From contig JACKBY010000001.1 of NCBI GenBank assembly GCA_020634335.1, positions 1 to 64,000 of the forward strand: a stretch of 64,000 nucleotides of DNA, read 5' to 3'. The DNA is from Promineifilum sp. Lineage in GTDB: Bacteria; Chloroflexota; Anaerolineae; Promineifilales; Promineifilaceae. The translations under genes and the position numbers were made by a program. The stretch's first letter is position 1. The number at the start of each line of letters is the position of its first letter. The notes under the pieces were generated by a model. The model ran no database searches. It was not told where the DNA came from and saw only the letters and a program-made list of their open reading frames with translations. Below are positions 7,415 through 15,664 of this stretch, piece by piece.

Positions 7415-8266
7415 ATGACACGTAACACCACCGGGGGAGCCCAAGCCTCTCCGCCTGAACTTATCTCGCCGGCAACCGCCCGCAACCGGGCCCTGGCGAG
7501 CATGATCCTGCCGCCGGCGCTGGCGCTGCTGGCCGGCCTGCTCAGCGGCTCGCTCCTCGCTCCCACCCCCGCGGGGGCGCTGCCGAACGTCGCGCCCGTC
7601 TTTGCCGCGCTGGGCGTGGCCGCCTGGTTTATCGGCTTGCGTTTCTATGGCTTGCGCGGGCTGGCGTTGCGCGGCGGCCGGCCGCTGTTTGCCGGGATTG
7701 GCTTCGCCGTGCTGGTGTGGGTCGCCGCGCTCATCGGCCGCTTCCTGCCCATGCTGCCGCAGGCGAGCTTCAACGAGATCGGCCAGGCCGTAGTCGAGAT
7801 CACGCTCCACGTCCCGGTGATCGCTTACCGCTCGGCCGGGGCGGGGCGGGCCATCGCCTATTTACTGCTGTTCGAGGCCTTCGCCACCCAACTGTGGGCC
7901 TTTGGTCTTGTCTTCCGGGCCCTGGCCGGCTGGCGGGGCGGGCTGACCGCGGCCGTCGTCGCCGGTGTCCTCTTCGGGGGGATTGGCTATTTGCTGTTTC
8001 GCGAATCCTTTGTGCCGGGGTGGCCCAGCCTGCTCTATTTCCTGAGTTGGGGCATTGTCTACGGCATGATCCGCCTGCGCACGGGCAGCATCCTCGGCCC
8101 CATCCTGATCCAGGCCTTGCAGAGCTTCACGGTGTGGTTTGTCCTTCAACCACCTGATGACATCACCCGGACGGGCATTGAGACCGTTTACCTGGTCGTG
8201 GCCGTCCTGTTGGCCGTGATCACCTGGCGGCTGTGGCCGCGGCGCGAGACGGACTATCGCGTTTAA
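7415..8266 (+). CDS. CPBP-like membrane protein lacking protease residues
   Basis: Polytopic membrane protein of 283 residues with about eight hydrophobic segments. Its C-terminal half resembles the CPBP/Abi family of intramembrane proteases (…GLVFRAL… then VLFGGIGYLLF…). The active-site Glu-Glu of the EExxxR motif is replaced by Phe-Gly (FGLVFR), and the His expected in the next motif is missing. If the family assignment is right, it is probably catalytically inactive. The ATG at 7415 is favoured by an extended -10 just upstream; a longer frame begins at 7331. It stands alone before an enoyl-CoA hydratase gene. The function is unknown. Confidence 0.6.
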   Translation: MTRNTTGGAQASPPELISPATARNRALASMILPPALALLAGLLSGSLLAPTPAGALPNVAPVFAALGVAAWFIGLRFYGLRGLALRGGRPLFAGIGFAVLVWVAALIGRFLPMLPQASFNEIGQAVVEITLHVPVIAYRSAGAGRAIAYLLLFEAFATQLWAFGLVFRALAGWRGGLTAAVVAGVLFGGIGYLLFRESFVPGWPSLLYFLSWGIVYGMIRLRTGSILGPILIQALQSFTVWFVLQPPDDITRTGIETVYLVVAVLLAVITWRLWPRRETDYRV

Positions 8267-8297
8267 GTACGATATACCTATCTCATTGGAGGAAAAG

Positions 8298-9071
8298 ATG
8301 ACCTACGACAATATCCTCACCCGCGTCGAAGGGCGCGCCGGTGTCGTCCAGCTGAACCGGCCGAAGGCGCTCAATGCCCTGAACCGCGAACTGATGACCG
8401 AACTGATGGCTGCGCTGGCCGCCTTCGACGGCGACCCGGCCATCGGTTGCATGGTCATCACCGGCAGTGAGCGCGCCTTTGCCGCCGGGGCCGACATCAA
8501 GGAGATGGCCTCGGCCACGCCCACGTCGATGATGACCCACTCGTTTATCGACTTGTGGGATCGCCTGCGGGCGATGGGCAAGCCCATCATTGCCGCCGTT
8601 TCCGGCTTTGCGCTGGGCGGTGGTTGCGAGCTGGCGATGGCCTGCGACATGATCGTGGCCTCAGAGACGGCGCAATTCGGCCAGCCGGAGATCAACCTGG
8701 GGGTCATCCCCGGCGCGGGCGGCACGCAGCGCATGACCCTGGCTGTGGGCAAGGCGGTGGCGATGGAGATGGTGCTGAACGCGCGCTACCTTTCGGCGGC
8801 CGAGGCCCAGCGTTATGGCCTCGTCAATCGCGTCTATCCGGTTGAGGTCTACGTGGAGGAGGCGGTGCGTTTGGCCAACGATATCGCCGCCCGCGCGCCG
8901 GTGGCCGTGCGGCTGGCCAAGGAAGCGGTCAACGCCGTCTTCGAGATGCCGTTGCGGGCCGGGCTGGACCACGAGCGACGCCTGTTTTACCTGCTGTTCG
9001 GCACGGACGATCAGAAAGAGGGTATGGACGCCTTCGTCAACAAGCGCAAGCCTCAATGGAGCGGCAAGTGA
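8298..9071 (+). CDS. Enoyl-CoA hydratase (crotonase family)
   Basis: Adds water across the double bond of trans-2-enoyl-CoA in fatty-acid or branched-chain degradation. The 257 residues are the usual length. The CoA-binding/oxyanion-hole segments AFAAGADIKEM and ALGGGCELAMACD are present. GVIPGAGGTQR supplies the oxyanion Gly and sits where one catalytic Glu lies (QPEINLGVIP). The ATG at 8298 follows GGAGG by 5 bases. It lies about 30 bases after the CPBP-like gene and may be co-transcribed. Other crotonase reactions (isomerase, lyase) cannot be excluded from sequence alone. Confidence 0.88.
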   Translation: MTYDNILTRVEGRAGVVQLNRPKALNALNRELMTELMAALAAFDGDPAIGCMVITGSERAFAAGADIKEMASATPTSMMTHSFIDLWDRLRAMGKPIIAAVSGFALGGGCELAMACDMIVASETAQFGQPEINLGVIPGAGGTQRMTLAVGKAVAMEMVLNARYLSAAEAQRYGLVNRVYPVEVYVEEAVRLANDIAARAPVAVRLAKEAVNAVFEMPLRAGLDHERRLFYLLFGTDDQKEGMDAFVNKRKPQWSGK

Positions 9072-9200
9072 TTTTCACAAGGGGGACTGCTTCTGTACAG
9101 AGTATTTTGTCGAATGGCTCATGATTTTTGCCTACTGGGCCGGCCAAGATGAATAGTACTAAAGTTATGCGGCCCGTTGCTTAATATTCACGGTAGAGGG

Positions 9201-9229
9201 TAGACAGGATCACGGCAACCCGTTATAAT
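9201..9229 (+). promoter_or_regulatory. Sigma-70 promoter upstream of the 55-residue protein
   Basis: TAGACA (9201-9206), a 17-base spacer and a perfect TATAAT (9224-9229). This is the best consensus promoter in the window. The predicted transcript would have a leader of about 100 bases. Confidence 0.65.
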
Positions 9230-9261
9230 GCCAGTATTGGTAGAGTAACAGATTTTATCGT

Positions 9262-9285
9262 AACTTTCTTACGAACTTTCTTACG
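9262..9285 (+). repeat. Tandem 12-mer in the 5' leader
   Basis: Two perfect copies of AACTTTCTTACG between the promoter and the 55-residue reading frame. They may be a regulator-binding site or a simple duplication. Confidence 0.5.
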
Positions 9286-9335
9286 GTGATCAGGGAGCTT
9301 GCCGGGCACCGTATCAAGCGTAGAGGTATATAAAG

Positions 9336-9503
9336 ATGAGTTGGTTTTTACTTTTTCTGGGAGCCTCGGTATTTAGTTCGATTTTCGTCCTGGCGGCGGG
9401 AATGCTGTCGTCGCGCGTGAATCGACAGGAAGATGTGGTTGAATCGTTCTACGTGGACGCCAAGGATGCGCCCGCGCCGTCCGGGGCCCAGGCTATCGAG
9501 TAG
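9336..9503 (+). CDS. 55-residue single-span membrane protein
   Basis: A short frame starting MSWFLLFLGASVFSSIFVLAAG, which makes one N-terminal membrane span, followed by a charged tail (…RVNRQEDVVESFYVDAKDAP…). A GAGG ribosome-binding site lies 9 bases before the ATG, a near-consensus promoter about 100 bases upstream, and two hairpins, one a classical terminator, directly after the stop. These flanking signals make a real monocistronic gene likely. No family is recognised. Codon use is like its neighbours. Confidence 0.7.
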   Translation: MSWFLLFLGASVFSSIFVLAAGMLSSRVNRQEDVVESFYVDAKDAPAPSGAQAIE

Positions 9504-9512
9504 GCCACTCAT

Positions 9513-9580
9513 GGGCGGGTTATACCCGCCCGTCATATCCGAAAAAACAGGCAGCCGCCCGTCGTGGGCGGCTGTTTTTG
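9513..9580 (+). terminator. Tandem hairpins ending in a Rho-independent terminator
   Basis: First hairpin: GGGCGGG/CCCGCCC arms at 9513-9519 and 9525-9531. Second hairpin: a 9-bp stem (9552-9560 with 9566-9574) followed by TTTTTGTTT. It closes the small-protein transcript. The A-run on the other side of the second stem could also stop the converging ABC gene. Confidence 0.85.
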
Positions 9581-9603
9581 TTTCCGAAACCGGCTCAATT
9601 GGC

Positions 9604-11409
9604 TCAGGCTGTGGCAAACTGCATCTGGTGGAGGCGCGTGTAGAGCCCGTCGGGGTCAAGCAAAAGCGTGTGGTGGGTGCCTTGTTCCACTATCTCGCCC
9701 TTGTTCATGACCAGAATCCAGTCGGCGTTCAGCACGGTGCTCAGCCGGTGGGCAATGACAAACGAGGTGCGGCCGCTCATCAACCGTTCCAGCGCTTCCT
9801 GCACCAGGCTCTCGCTTTCGCTGTCCAGGGAGGAGGTCGCCTCGTCGAGGATGAGGATGCGCGGGTCTTTCAGGATGGCCCGCGCGATGGCGATGCGCTG
9901 GCGCTGGCCGCCGCTTAACTTGACACCCTGCTCGCCGACGGTCGTTTCGTAGCCGTGCTCCAGATCGTCCACGATGAAGGAGTGGGCGTTGGCGGCGATG
10001 GCCGCGGCTTCCACTTCCCCGGCCGTTGCCTCCAGCCGCCCATAGCGAATGTTGTCATAGACACTGCCGGAAAACAGGATCGTTTCCTGGGGCACAATGC
10101 CGATTTGCTCGCGCAGGCTGCTCACCGTAATGTGGCGCAGATCGTGGCCGTCGATGGTGATGCGGCCGTCTACCACGTCGTAGAAGCGGGGGATAAGATT
10201 CACCAATGTGCTTTTACCCGCGCCGCTGGGCCCGACCAGGGCGATGATTTGGCCCGGTTCGGCGCGAAAAGAGACGTCGCTGATGACATCAATGGCCGAC
10301 GTGTAGTGGAAGGAAACCTTGTCGAAGATCACCTCGCCGACGACCGGCGGCAACGGCCCGGCGTCCGGCAACTCGACGATCTCCGACGGCCGGTCGAGCA
10401 GCTCGAACAGCCGTTGCGACGCGCCGATAGCCGCCTGGAACTGGCCATAGAGGTCGGCCATGATGGCGATGGGCGAGGCGATCATGATGGTATAGATCAG
10501 GTAGGCGATCAGATCGCCGGGCGAGAGACGGCCGGTGATCACCTGTACTCCGCCGTAGTAAAGAATGCCGGTGACGGTGATCGAGGCGATAAGACCGATC
10601 AGCGGGCTGAGCAGGGCGTGGATGCGCGCGCGGTGCATGGCGGCCTCATAGAGGGTCATGACCCGGTTGGTGAAGCGGCTGATCTCGTATGATTCGCGGG
10701 CAAACGATTTGACGATGCGTACCCCGCGGGTGGTTTCCTCGGCCGAGTTGGCGACTTCGGCCAGCGAATCCTGCACGGCCACTGAGGCCATCCGTATGCG
10801 GCTGCCCAACCACACCATCGTCAGGGTGATGACGGGCACGACCAGCAAGATGATCAGCGTCAGCCGCCAATCGAGCCAAAAAAGGAGAGCCGCGGCGCCG
10901 ACAATCGTGATGATCTGCCTCAAGAGCATGACCAGATTGGCGGTGATGGCTTGCTGCAACAGGGAAACGTCGTTGGTGATGCGCGAAACCAGCTCGCCCG
11001 TGCGCCGGTCGGCATAGAAGCTGAGCGGCAACGATTGCAGATGGGTGAAGACGTGGATGCGGATGTCGGCCACGGCGTGCTCGCCGGCATAGGCCAGGGT
11101 CAACTGTTGCACGAAAGAAAAACCGGATTGCAGCAAAAACACGACCAGCAGCCCAATCGTGACCCGATTCAGATTGGTGAAGTCCTTGTTGACGATCACG
11201 AAATCCACCAGGTTGCGCACGACCAGCGGCAATACCAGCCCCAATAGCGAGCTGATGATCAGGGCGACAACCGCGGCGGCTAACCAGAGCCGGTAAGGAC
11301 GAATGTAGCCGAGCAGCCGAAGGAACAGGCTGATGCCGCCGCCCGTGATGGGCGGGACAGCATCATCCGAATCGTTAGGTTGCCGGCGGGGGAGGCGACG
11401 TAGACGCAC
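9604..11409 (-). CDS. ABC exporter, fused membrane and ATPase domains
   Basis: Half-transporter of the MsbA/lipid-multidrug exporter class, about 601 residues. Six membrane helices occupy roughly residues 25-310. The nucleotide-binding domain follows with Walker A GPSGAGKST (393-401), signature LSGGQRQR, Walker B ILILDEATSSLDS and the H-loop AHRLST. It should act as a homodimer that exports a lipid, drug or peptide. The GTG at 11409 has GGAG 10 bases upstream. A TTG seven codons earlier keeps the frame open but has no ribosome-binding site. It is transcribed divergently from the HExxH gene and converges on the 55-residue gene. The substrate is unknown. Confidence 0.88.
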   Translation of the reverse strand: MRLRRLPRRQPNDSDDAVPPITGGGISLFLRLLGYIRPYRLWLAAAVVALIISSLLGLVLPLVVRNLVDFVIVNKDFTNLNRVTIGLLVVFLLQSGFSFVQQLTLAYAGEHAVADIRIHVFTHLQSLPLSFYADRRTGELVSRITNDVSLLQQAITANLVMLLRQIITIVGAAALLFWLDWRLTLIILLVVPVITLTMVWLGSRIRMASVAVQDSLAEVANSAEETTRGVRIVKSFARESYEISRFTNRVMTLYEAAMHRARIHALLSPLIGLIASITVTGILYYGGVQVITGRLSPGDLIAYLIYTIMIASPIAIMADLYGQFQAAIGASQRLFELLDRPSEIVELPDAGPLPPVVGEVIFDKVSFHYTSAIDVISDVSFRAEPGQIIALVGPSGAGKSTLVNLIPRFYDVVDGRITIDGHDLRHITVSSLREQIGIVPQETILFSGSVYDNIRYGRLEATAGEVEAAAIAANAHSFIVDDLEHGYETTVGEQGVKLSGGQRQRIAIARAILKDPRILILDEATSSLDSESESLVQEALERLMSGRTSFVIAHRLSTVLNADWILVMNKGEIVEQGTHHTLLLDPDGLYTRLHQMQFATA

Positions 11410-11459
11410 GAGGTTTACTCTCCAAAACAAGTGGCGAAAATGATGGTGATAATTTGAGA

Positions 11460-11642
11460 GATGCCCACCCCTGTTTTCAGGTTAATGTGAAGCCGGTGGG
11501 CATCCGAACCAACAAAAGGTATCGATCACTGATTGTACCTTTCCCTGACCAATACGTAAGATCAAGTGGGCGGTTTCTAACCCTTTCATAGGCTGAGATA
11601 TTGGTGAAGCAACCCTGAAATGAGTGGTCTGGGGTGGGTTGC
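11460..11642. other. Structured intergenic region with three stem-loops
   Basis: Between divergent genes there are three separated inverted repeats: a 10-bp stem GATGCCCACC/GGTGGGCATC (11460-11469 with 11495-11504) enclosing CCTGTTTTCAGG, a 7-bp stem AAAGGTA/TACCTTT (11515-11521 with 11536-11542), and a 7-bp stem GCAACCC/GGGTTGC (11609-11615 with 11636-11642). No known RNA family was recognised. Confidence 0.4.
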
Positions 11643-11648
11643 CGGCGT

Positions 11649-12944
11649 ATGATCGCCTCTATGCGTTGGCGTCGGGCCTGGTCATCGTTTCGCTTGCTGC
11701 TGCTGCTCGCGCTGGCAGTCGTCGTGGTCGCGCCGGAGTGGCCGGCGTTTGGCGACGCCAGGTACCAGTTCCAGACCATCGTCGGCCGGGCCCGGCGATT
11801 TGACTTCTTCGAGTGGACGGCCGGCGCGCTGGGCCGCAAAGGGGAAGCGCTGCTGGCCGGGACACACCATTTCATGACCGGCGAGGCCCAGAAGCAGCTT
11901 GTCCTGGGGTATCTGGAGCAAGTGGCCGCCGCCCAGCGGATTGAAGCGGAGATCGAGCAGACCTTCGCCAACCCGGAGATCGCCGATCCGCTGAGTACGA
12001 CGGCCGGCCTGCAGGCCGAACGTGACGCCATCCGCGCCCGCCTGCGCCGCCTGCAACCGCTGGCCGAGGCCATTGTCCAGCAACAGGTGGCGTCCGTGCT
12101 GGCGGAGGAGGGTCTGGCCGTTGGCGGCATCACCTGGCCCCCGGTGCTGATGACCATGTCGCCCGTGCCCTACATGCTCATCGTCTCGCCGCGCGACCGA
12201 ATCGCCCAGGTGGATTCGGCCGCCCTTATCCCCGGGCTGTCCACCGAAGACAAGGAGCTGATGGAAGCGGCCGTTTTCGACCGGCTGGGTCAGTCGGCGC
12301 TGGTCGTGCCCATCGGCGGCCTGGGCACATACCCGGCCATGATCCGCGAGACATCGAGCATCAATTGGCTGGCCGAGGTCGTCTCCCACGAGTGGACGCA
12401 TCACTGGTTGTCGTTCCGGCCGGTGGGGGTGCGCTATCTGGCCGGCCCGGAGATGCGCACGATCAATGAGACGGTGGCGTCAATCGTCGATCTGGAGATC
12501 GGCCCGCAGGTGATCGCCCGGTATTACCCCGAACTCGTCCCGCCGCTGGTGACCCCGGCACCGCCGGCGACGGAGCCGGCCCCGGAGATCGCCTTCGATT
12601 TTTCGGCCGAGATGGCCGAGACACGCCGCACCGTTGACCGGATGTTGGGCGAGGGGGAAATCGCCGGCGCTGAAGCCTACATGGAAGCGCGCCGCCGCGT
12701 CTTTCTGGACCACGGCTACAATATTCGCAAGCTGAACCAGGCTTATTTCGCCTTCTACGGCGGCTATGCGGCCACGCCGGGCGGCGCGGCCGGGGCGGAC
12801 CCCATCGGCCCCATGCTGCGCGAGTTACGCGCCGCCAGCCCTTCGCTCCACGCCTTTCTGGTGGACGTCGGCCGGCTGACTTCCTATGATGATCTGCTCG
12901 CTCTCTATGCCCGAAATGTGGGCGGAGAGCCGGCGATCCAATAA
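11649..12944 (+). CDS. Membrane-anchored putative zinc metalloprotease (HExxH)
   Basis: The 431-residue protein has a short basic N-terminus and one hydrophobic span (RLLLLLALAVVVVAP), so it is probably anchored with the bulk outside. A zinc-protease motif HEWTH occupies residues 247-251, and a conserved-looking Glu (NETVAS, E274) lies 23 residues later, the spacing of gluzincin third ligands. The region before the motif includes a possible coiled coil (about residues 75-140). A Pro-rich linker (TPAPPATEPAPE) splits the C-terminal part. I do not recognise a named family. The ATG at 11649 is the first plausible one; another lies at 11661. A role in envelope proteolysis is inferred only from the motif and topology. 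Confidence 0.65.
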   Translation: MIASMRWRRAWSSFRLLLLLALAVVVVAPEWPAFGDARYQFQTIVGRARRFDFFEWTAGALGRKGEALLAGTHHFMTGEAQKQLVLGYLEQVAAAQRIEAEIEQTFANPEIADPLSTTAGLQAERDAIRARLRRLQPLAEAIVQQQVASVLAEEGLAVGGITWPPVLMTMSPVPYMLIVSPRDRIAQVDSAALIPGLSTEDKELMEAAVFDRLGQSALVVPIGGLGTYPAMIRETSSINWLAEVVSHEWTHHWLSFRPVGVRYLAGPEMRTINETVASIVDLEIGPQVIARYYPELVPPLVTPAPPATEPAPEIAFDFSAEMAETRRTVDRMLGEGEIAGAEAYMEARRRVFLDHGYNIRKLNQAYFAFYGGYAATPGGAAGADPIGPMLRELRAASPSLHAFLVDVGRLTSYDDLLALYARNVGGEPAIQ

Positions 12945-12975
12945 AAAAAGCCCGGCTTTCGCGCGGAAGCCGGGC
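12943..12975 (-). terminator. Rho-independent terminator of trxB
   Basis: Read on the minus strand, a 9-bp GC stem (12975-12967 with 12958-12950) is followed by seven T residues. It lies right after the trxB stop and touches the end of the convergent metalloprotease gene. Confidence 0.85.
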
Positions 12976-12998
12976 CGGGCAGGCTGTCAAGCCATTCG

Positions 12999-13931
12999 TT
13001 ATTCCTGTTCGGCCAGCCAGCGCTCCAGCTGCATGGCCGCGGCCACGCCCTGTCCCACCGAGGTGGCGATTTGCCGGTAGTGGGGGTCCTGGATCTCGCC
13101 CGCGGCATAGACGCCGGGCACGCTGCTGCGCATGAACTCATCGGTGATGACGTAACCTTGCTCGTCCATCGCCACCTGATTGACCAGGAATTGGCTGTTG
13201 GGGTAGTGGCCGATGAAGACGAACACGCCGTCGGTGGACAACGTGTCGACCTTGTCCGTCTTCACGTTGCGCAGGAGGACTTCCTGCACGACGCCGTTGC
13301 CCTGAATCTCATCGATCACCGTGTCCCAGATGAAATTGATCTTTTGGTTGGCAAAGGCACGCTTCTGGAGGGTGAGGCCGGCGCGCAACTCGTCACGCCG
13401 GTGGACGATGGTCACTTTGTCGGCAAACTTGGTCAGGAAGATACTCTCTTCCATGGCGCTGTCGCCGCCGCCGACGACCACCACGTCCTTGCCCCGGAAA
13501 AAGAAACCGTCGCACGTGCCGCAATAGCTGACGCCACGGCCGACGTATTCCGTCTCGCCGGGCACGCCGAGATGCTTGGGCGACGCGCCGGCCGTGACGA
13601 TCACCGAGTCGGCCGAATATGTCTGGCCGTGGGTCTTCACGATGAATGGCGGGCCAGTGCGGAAGTCTACTTCAGTGACTTCTTCAAACGCCAGGCGCGC
13701 GCCGAAATGCTCGGCCTGCTGTTGCATCAGGGCCACCACATCAGGGCCGGTGGGGGTGGTCACGGGGTTAAAGAGGCCGGGATAGTTCTCGACCTCACTG
13801 GTGAGGGAAATCTGCCCGCCCAACTGGGTGCCGGTGATGACCACCGGCTTCAGTAGCGCCCGTGCGGTGTAAATAGCGGCCGATAATCCGGCCGGGCCGG
13901 AGCCGATGATCACTACTCGTTCTTTTTGCAT
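12999..13931 (-). CDS. trxB: Thioredoxin-disulfide reductase
   Basis: FAD/NADPH flavoenzyme that reduces thioredoxin. The 310 residues show the FAD-binding GSGPAG near the N-terminus, the redox pair C137-G-T-C140 followed by DGFFF, the NADPH-binding GGGDSAMEE, and the C-terminal GEIQDPHYRQ segment that contacts FAD. The active site is CGTC rather than the more common CATC. The ATG at 13931 is chosen; a TTG five codons upstream would add residues with no ribosome-binding site. It is single and terminated by a strong hairpin. It could support the peroxiredoxin encoded further on. Confidence 0.93.
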   Translation of the reverse strand: MQKERVVIIGSGPAGLSAAIYTARALLKPVVITGTQLGGQISLTSEVENYPGLFNPVTTPTGPDVVALMQQQAEHFGARLAFEEVTEVDFRTGPPFIVKTHGQTYSADSVIVTAGASPKHLGVPGETEYVGRGVSYCGTCDGFFFRGKDVVVVGGGDSAMEESIFLTKFADKVTIVHRRDELRAGLTLQKRAFANQKINFIWDTVIDEIQGNGVVQEVLLRNVKTDKVDTLSTDGVFVFIGHYPNSQFLVNQVAMDEQGYVITDEFMRSSVPGVYAAGEIQDPHYRQIATSVGQGVAAAMQLERWLAEQE

Positions 13932-14003
13932 ATCTTTTCTCGACAAAATTTGCGGGATGCGTCTGCCCCCCCGCTTGGTTAATAATTCAGGCTGTCTCCG
14001 CAG

Positions 14004-14855
14004 CTATCTCTCCATCCTGACGCCGCCACAGGACAAATTCTTACTTGCCGCCGCGACGCCGGCCGGCGCGGGCGGTGGTTCGGGGGGGGCCGGCCGGGGC
14101 AGAAACGGTTCGGCCAGCCGGGGCAGCATCTCGGCCACGTCGGCCCGAATGACGACGTCGGCCTGCTCGTCCAGGTGAGTCTCCAGGTAGTTGATGATGA
14201 TGAGCCGCGCGCCGTGTTCCCGCGCCATCTCCGGCAGATCGCCGGCCGGCGCCACTTCCAGCGACGAGCCGGCCACGATCATCAGATCGGCGGCGCGGGT
14301 GTGAGACCGGGATAATCTCATCGCCTTCCAGGGCAGCAACTCGCCGAAGAGCACGACGTTGGGCTTCATCACGTGGCGGCAGCGGGCGCAGCGGGGGACT
14401 TGGCCCGTGTTCAGGAATGTTTCCAGCGCCGCACCGGCGGGTACGACATAATGGCACGTTGTGCATACGAGTTCGCGCAGGTGACCATGCAATTCGTAGA
14501 GGTTTTTCGATCCGGCCGCGCCGTGGAGCAGATCGATATTCTGGGTGATGACTGCCTGTAAGCGCCCGGCTGCTTCCAGCTGGGCCAGCGCCAGGTGGGC
14601 CGGGTTGGGGGTGGCCTGGCGGATTACCTCCAGCAACGGCCGCAGCCACTCGTAGAATGTTTGTGGATGGCGGCGGAACCCGGCGATGCTGGCGACTTCC
14701 ATCATGTCGAGCGCATTTTCCCACAGGCCGGATTTGGGCGTGCGATAGTCGGGGATGCCGGACGGCGTGCTGATGCCCGCCCCGGTCAGGGCCACGACGT
14801 GACGCGCCCCGGCCACTAATTCGATGGCCTGCTCGACAGAGGAATCGATGGTCAT
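14004..14855 (-). CDS. Sir2-family NAD-dependent protein deacylase
   Basis: Removes acyl groups from lysines using NAD+. Of 283 residues the core carries GAGIST and GIPDYRT (NAD binding), TQNIDLLH (ribose and catalytic loop), ELHGHL with the catalytic His, and four zinc cysteines (CTTC, CARC). The C-terminal 40 residues are Pro/Ala-rich and look disordered. The ATG is 26 bases after the preceding gene on the same strand, so it is probably the last gene of the operon made of the MSMEG_4193-like phosphatase, DUF3090 and the kinase-like protein. That neighbourhood hints at a regulatory role. Confidence 0.9.
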   Translation of the reverse strand: MTIDSSVEQAIELVAGARHVVALTGAGISTPSGIPDYRTPKSGLWENALDMMEVASIAGFRRHPQTFYEWLRPLLEVIRQATPNPAHLALAQLEAAGRLQAVITQNIDLLHGAAGSKNLYELHGHLRELVCTTCHYVVPAGAALETFLNTGQVPRCARCRHVMKPNVVLFGELLPWKAMRLSRSHTRAADLMIVAGSSLEVAPAGDLPEMAREHGARLIIINYLETHLDEQADVVIRADVAEMLPRLAEPFLPRPAPPEPPPAPAGVAAASKNLSCGGVRMER

Positions 14856-14881
14856 GTCAGCTATACTCTGGACGGCGGCTG

Positions 14882-15631
14882 TCAGACCGGCGGCCAGGGA
14901 TAATGGCGGCCCGCGCCCGGATGGGGGAATTTCGCGCGGTCGATGAGCCGGTTCAACCGGTGGCCGAGGAGTTCTAATTCGGCCGGCGACAGCAACCGGC
15001 CCAGCTCGCGCGGCAGCTCGTCGCCCTGATCGGCAAGCCGGGCTTTGAAGGCCGCCAGGTCACGTCGCAAGTCGTCGGGTAGGGGCGTTCCGGCGAATTC
15101 CCAGATGACGGTGCGCAACTTCGGGTCCACGTGAAAGCAAATGCCGTGGTCGATGCCCCACAGCCGGGCGGGTTCGCGCGGGTCTTCGGCGTCCTCGATG
15201 AGCACGTGGCCCGCCTTGCGGTCGGCGTTGTTGATCAGGATGTCGAGCAGGGCGATCTTTTGCAGTTGCGAGCGCACGGTTTCGTCGCCCTCAATCGTGA
15301 AGTAGTGGCGCGCCGGGTCGTGGTCGATGAAGAGTTGAACCGACCCCAGACCGTGCTGGGCATCGCGCAAGACGGTCGGCGGGATCACGTGCCAGCCCAG
15401 CCCCTCGCTCACGAGAAAAGCGGCCCGCTCGCGCAGGCACAGCGTGCCCTGCGCAAAGTCCCATAACGGCCGCTCGCCCCGTTCGGGCTTGTAGACCGCC
15501 CCCAGTTCCCGCGGCCCGTCGCAGACCCGAACGAGAAAGGCGTAGTTGGAACTCCAGGGCAACAGTCCTTCCATCTCGACGGTGCCTCGTTGCAGCACCT
15601 CCAGAATCTCGCCTGTCGTCAAGTCGCTCAT
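14882..15631 (-). CDS. SCO1664-type PI3/4-kinase-like protein (TIGR03843)
   Basis: Belongs to a family found mostly in Actinobacteria and some Chloroflexi, with distant similarity to phosphatidylinositol 3/4-kinases. Of 249 residues, visible features include an N-terminal sheet with a likely nucleotide Lys (AVYKPERGERPLWDF), the catalytic-loop-like LDILINNADRKAGHVL with Asn-Asp-Arg, and the metal-binding-like WGIDHGICFH. No substrate is known. It is third in a unit with the phosphatase and the DUF3090 protein, the conserved trio described by the TIGR03843/03847/03848 models. Confidence 0.85.
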   Translation of the reverse strand: MSDLTTGEILEVLQRGTVEMEGLLPWSSNYAFLVRVCDGPRELGAVYKPERGERPLWDFAQGTLCLRERAAFLVSEGLGWHVIPPTVLRDAQHGLGSVQLFIDHDPARHYFTIEGDETVRSQLQKIALLDILINNADRKAGHVLIEDAEDPREPARLWGIDHGICFHVDPKLRTVIWEFAGTPLPDDLRRDLAAFKARLADQGDELPRELGRLLSPAELELLGHRLNRLIDRAKFPHPGAGRHYPWPPV

Positions 15632-15664
15632 GTCCTGGTGTGGCCGGGGTGAACGGGTCGCCGG

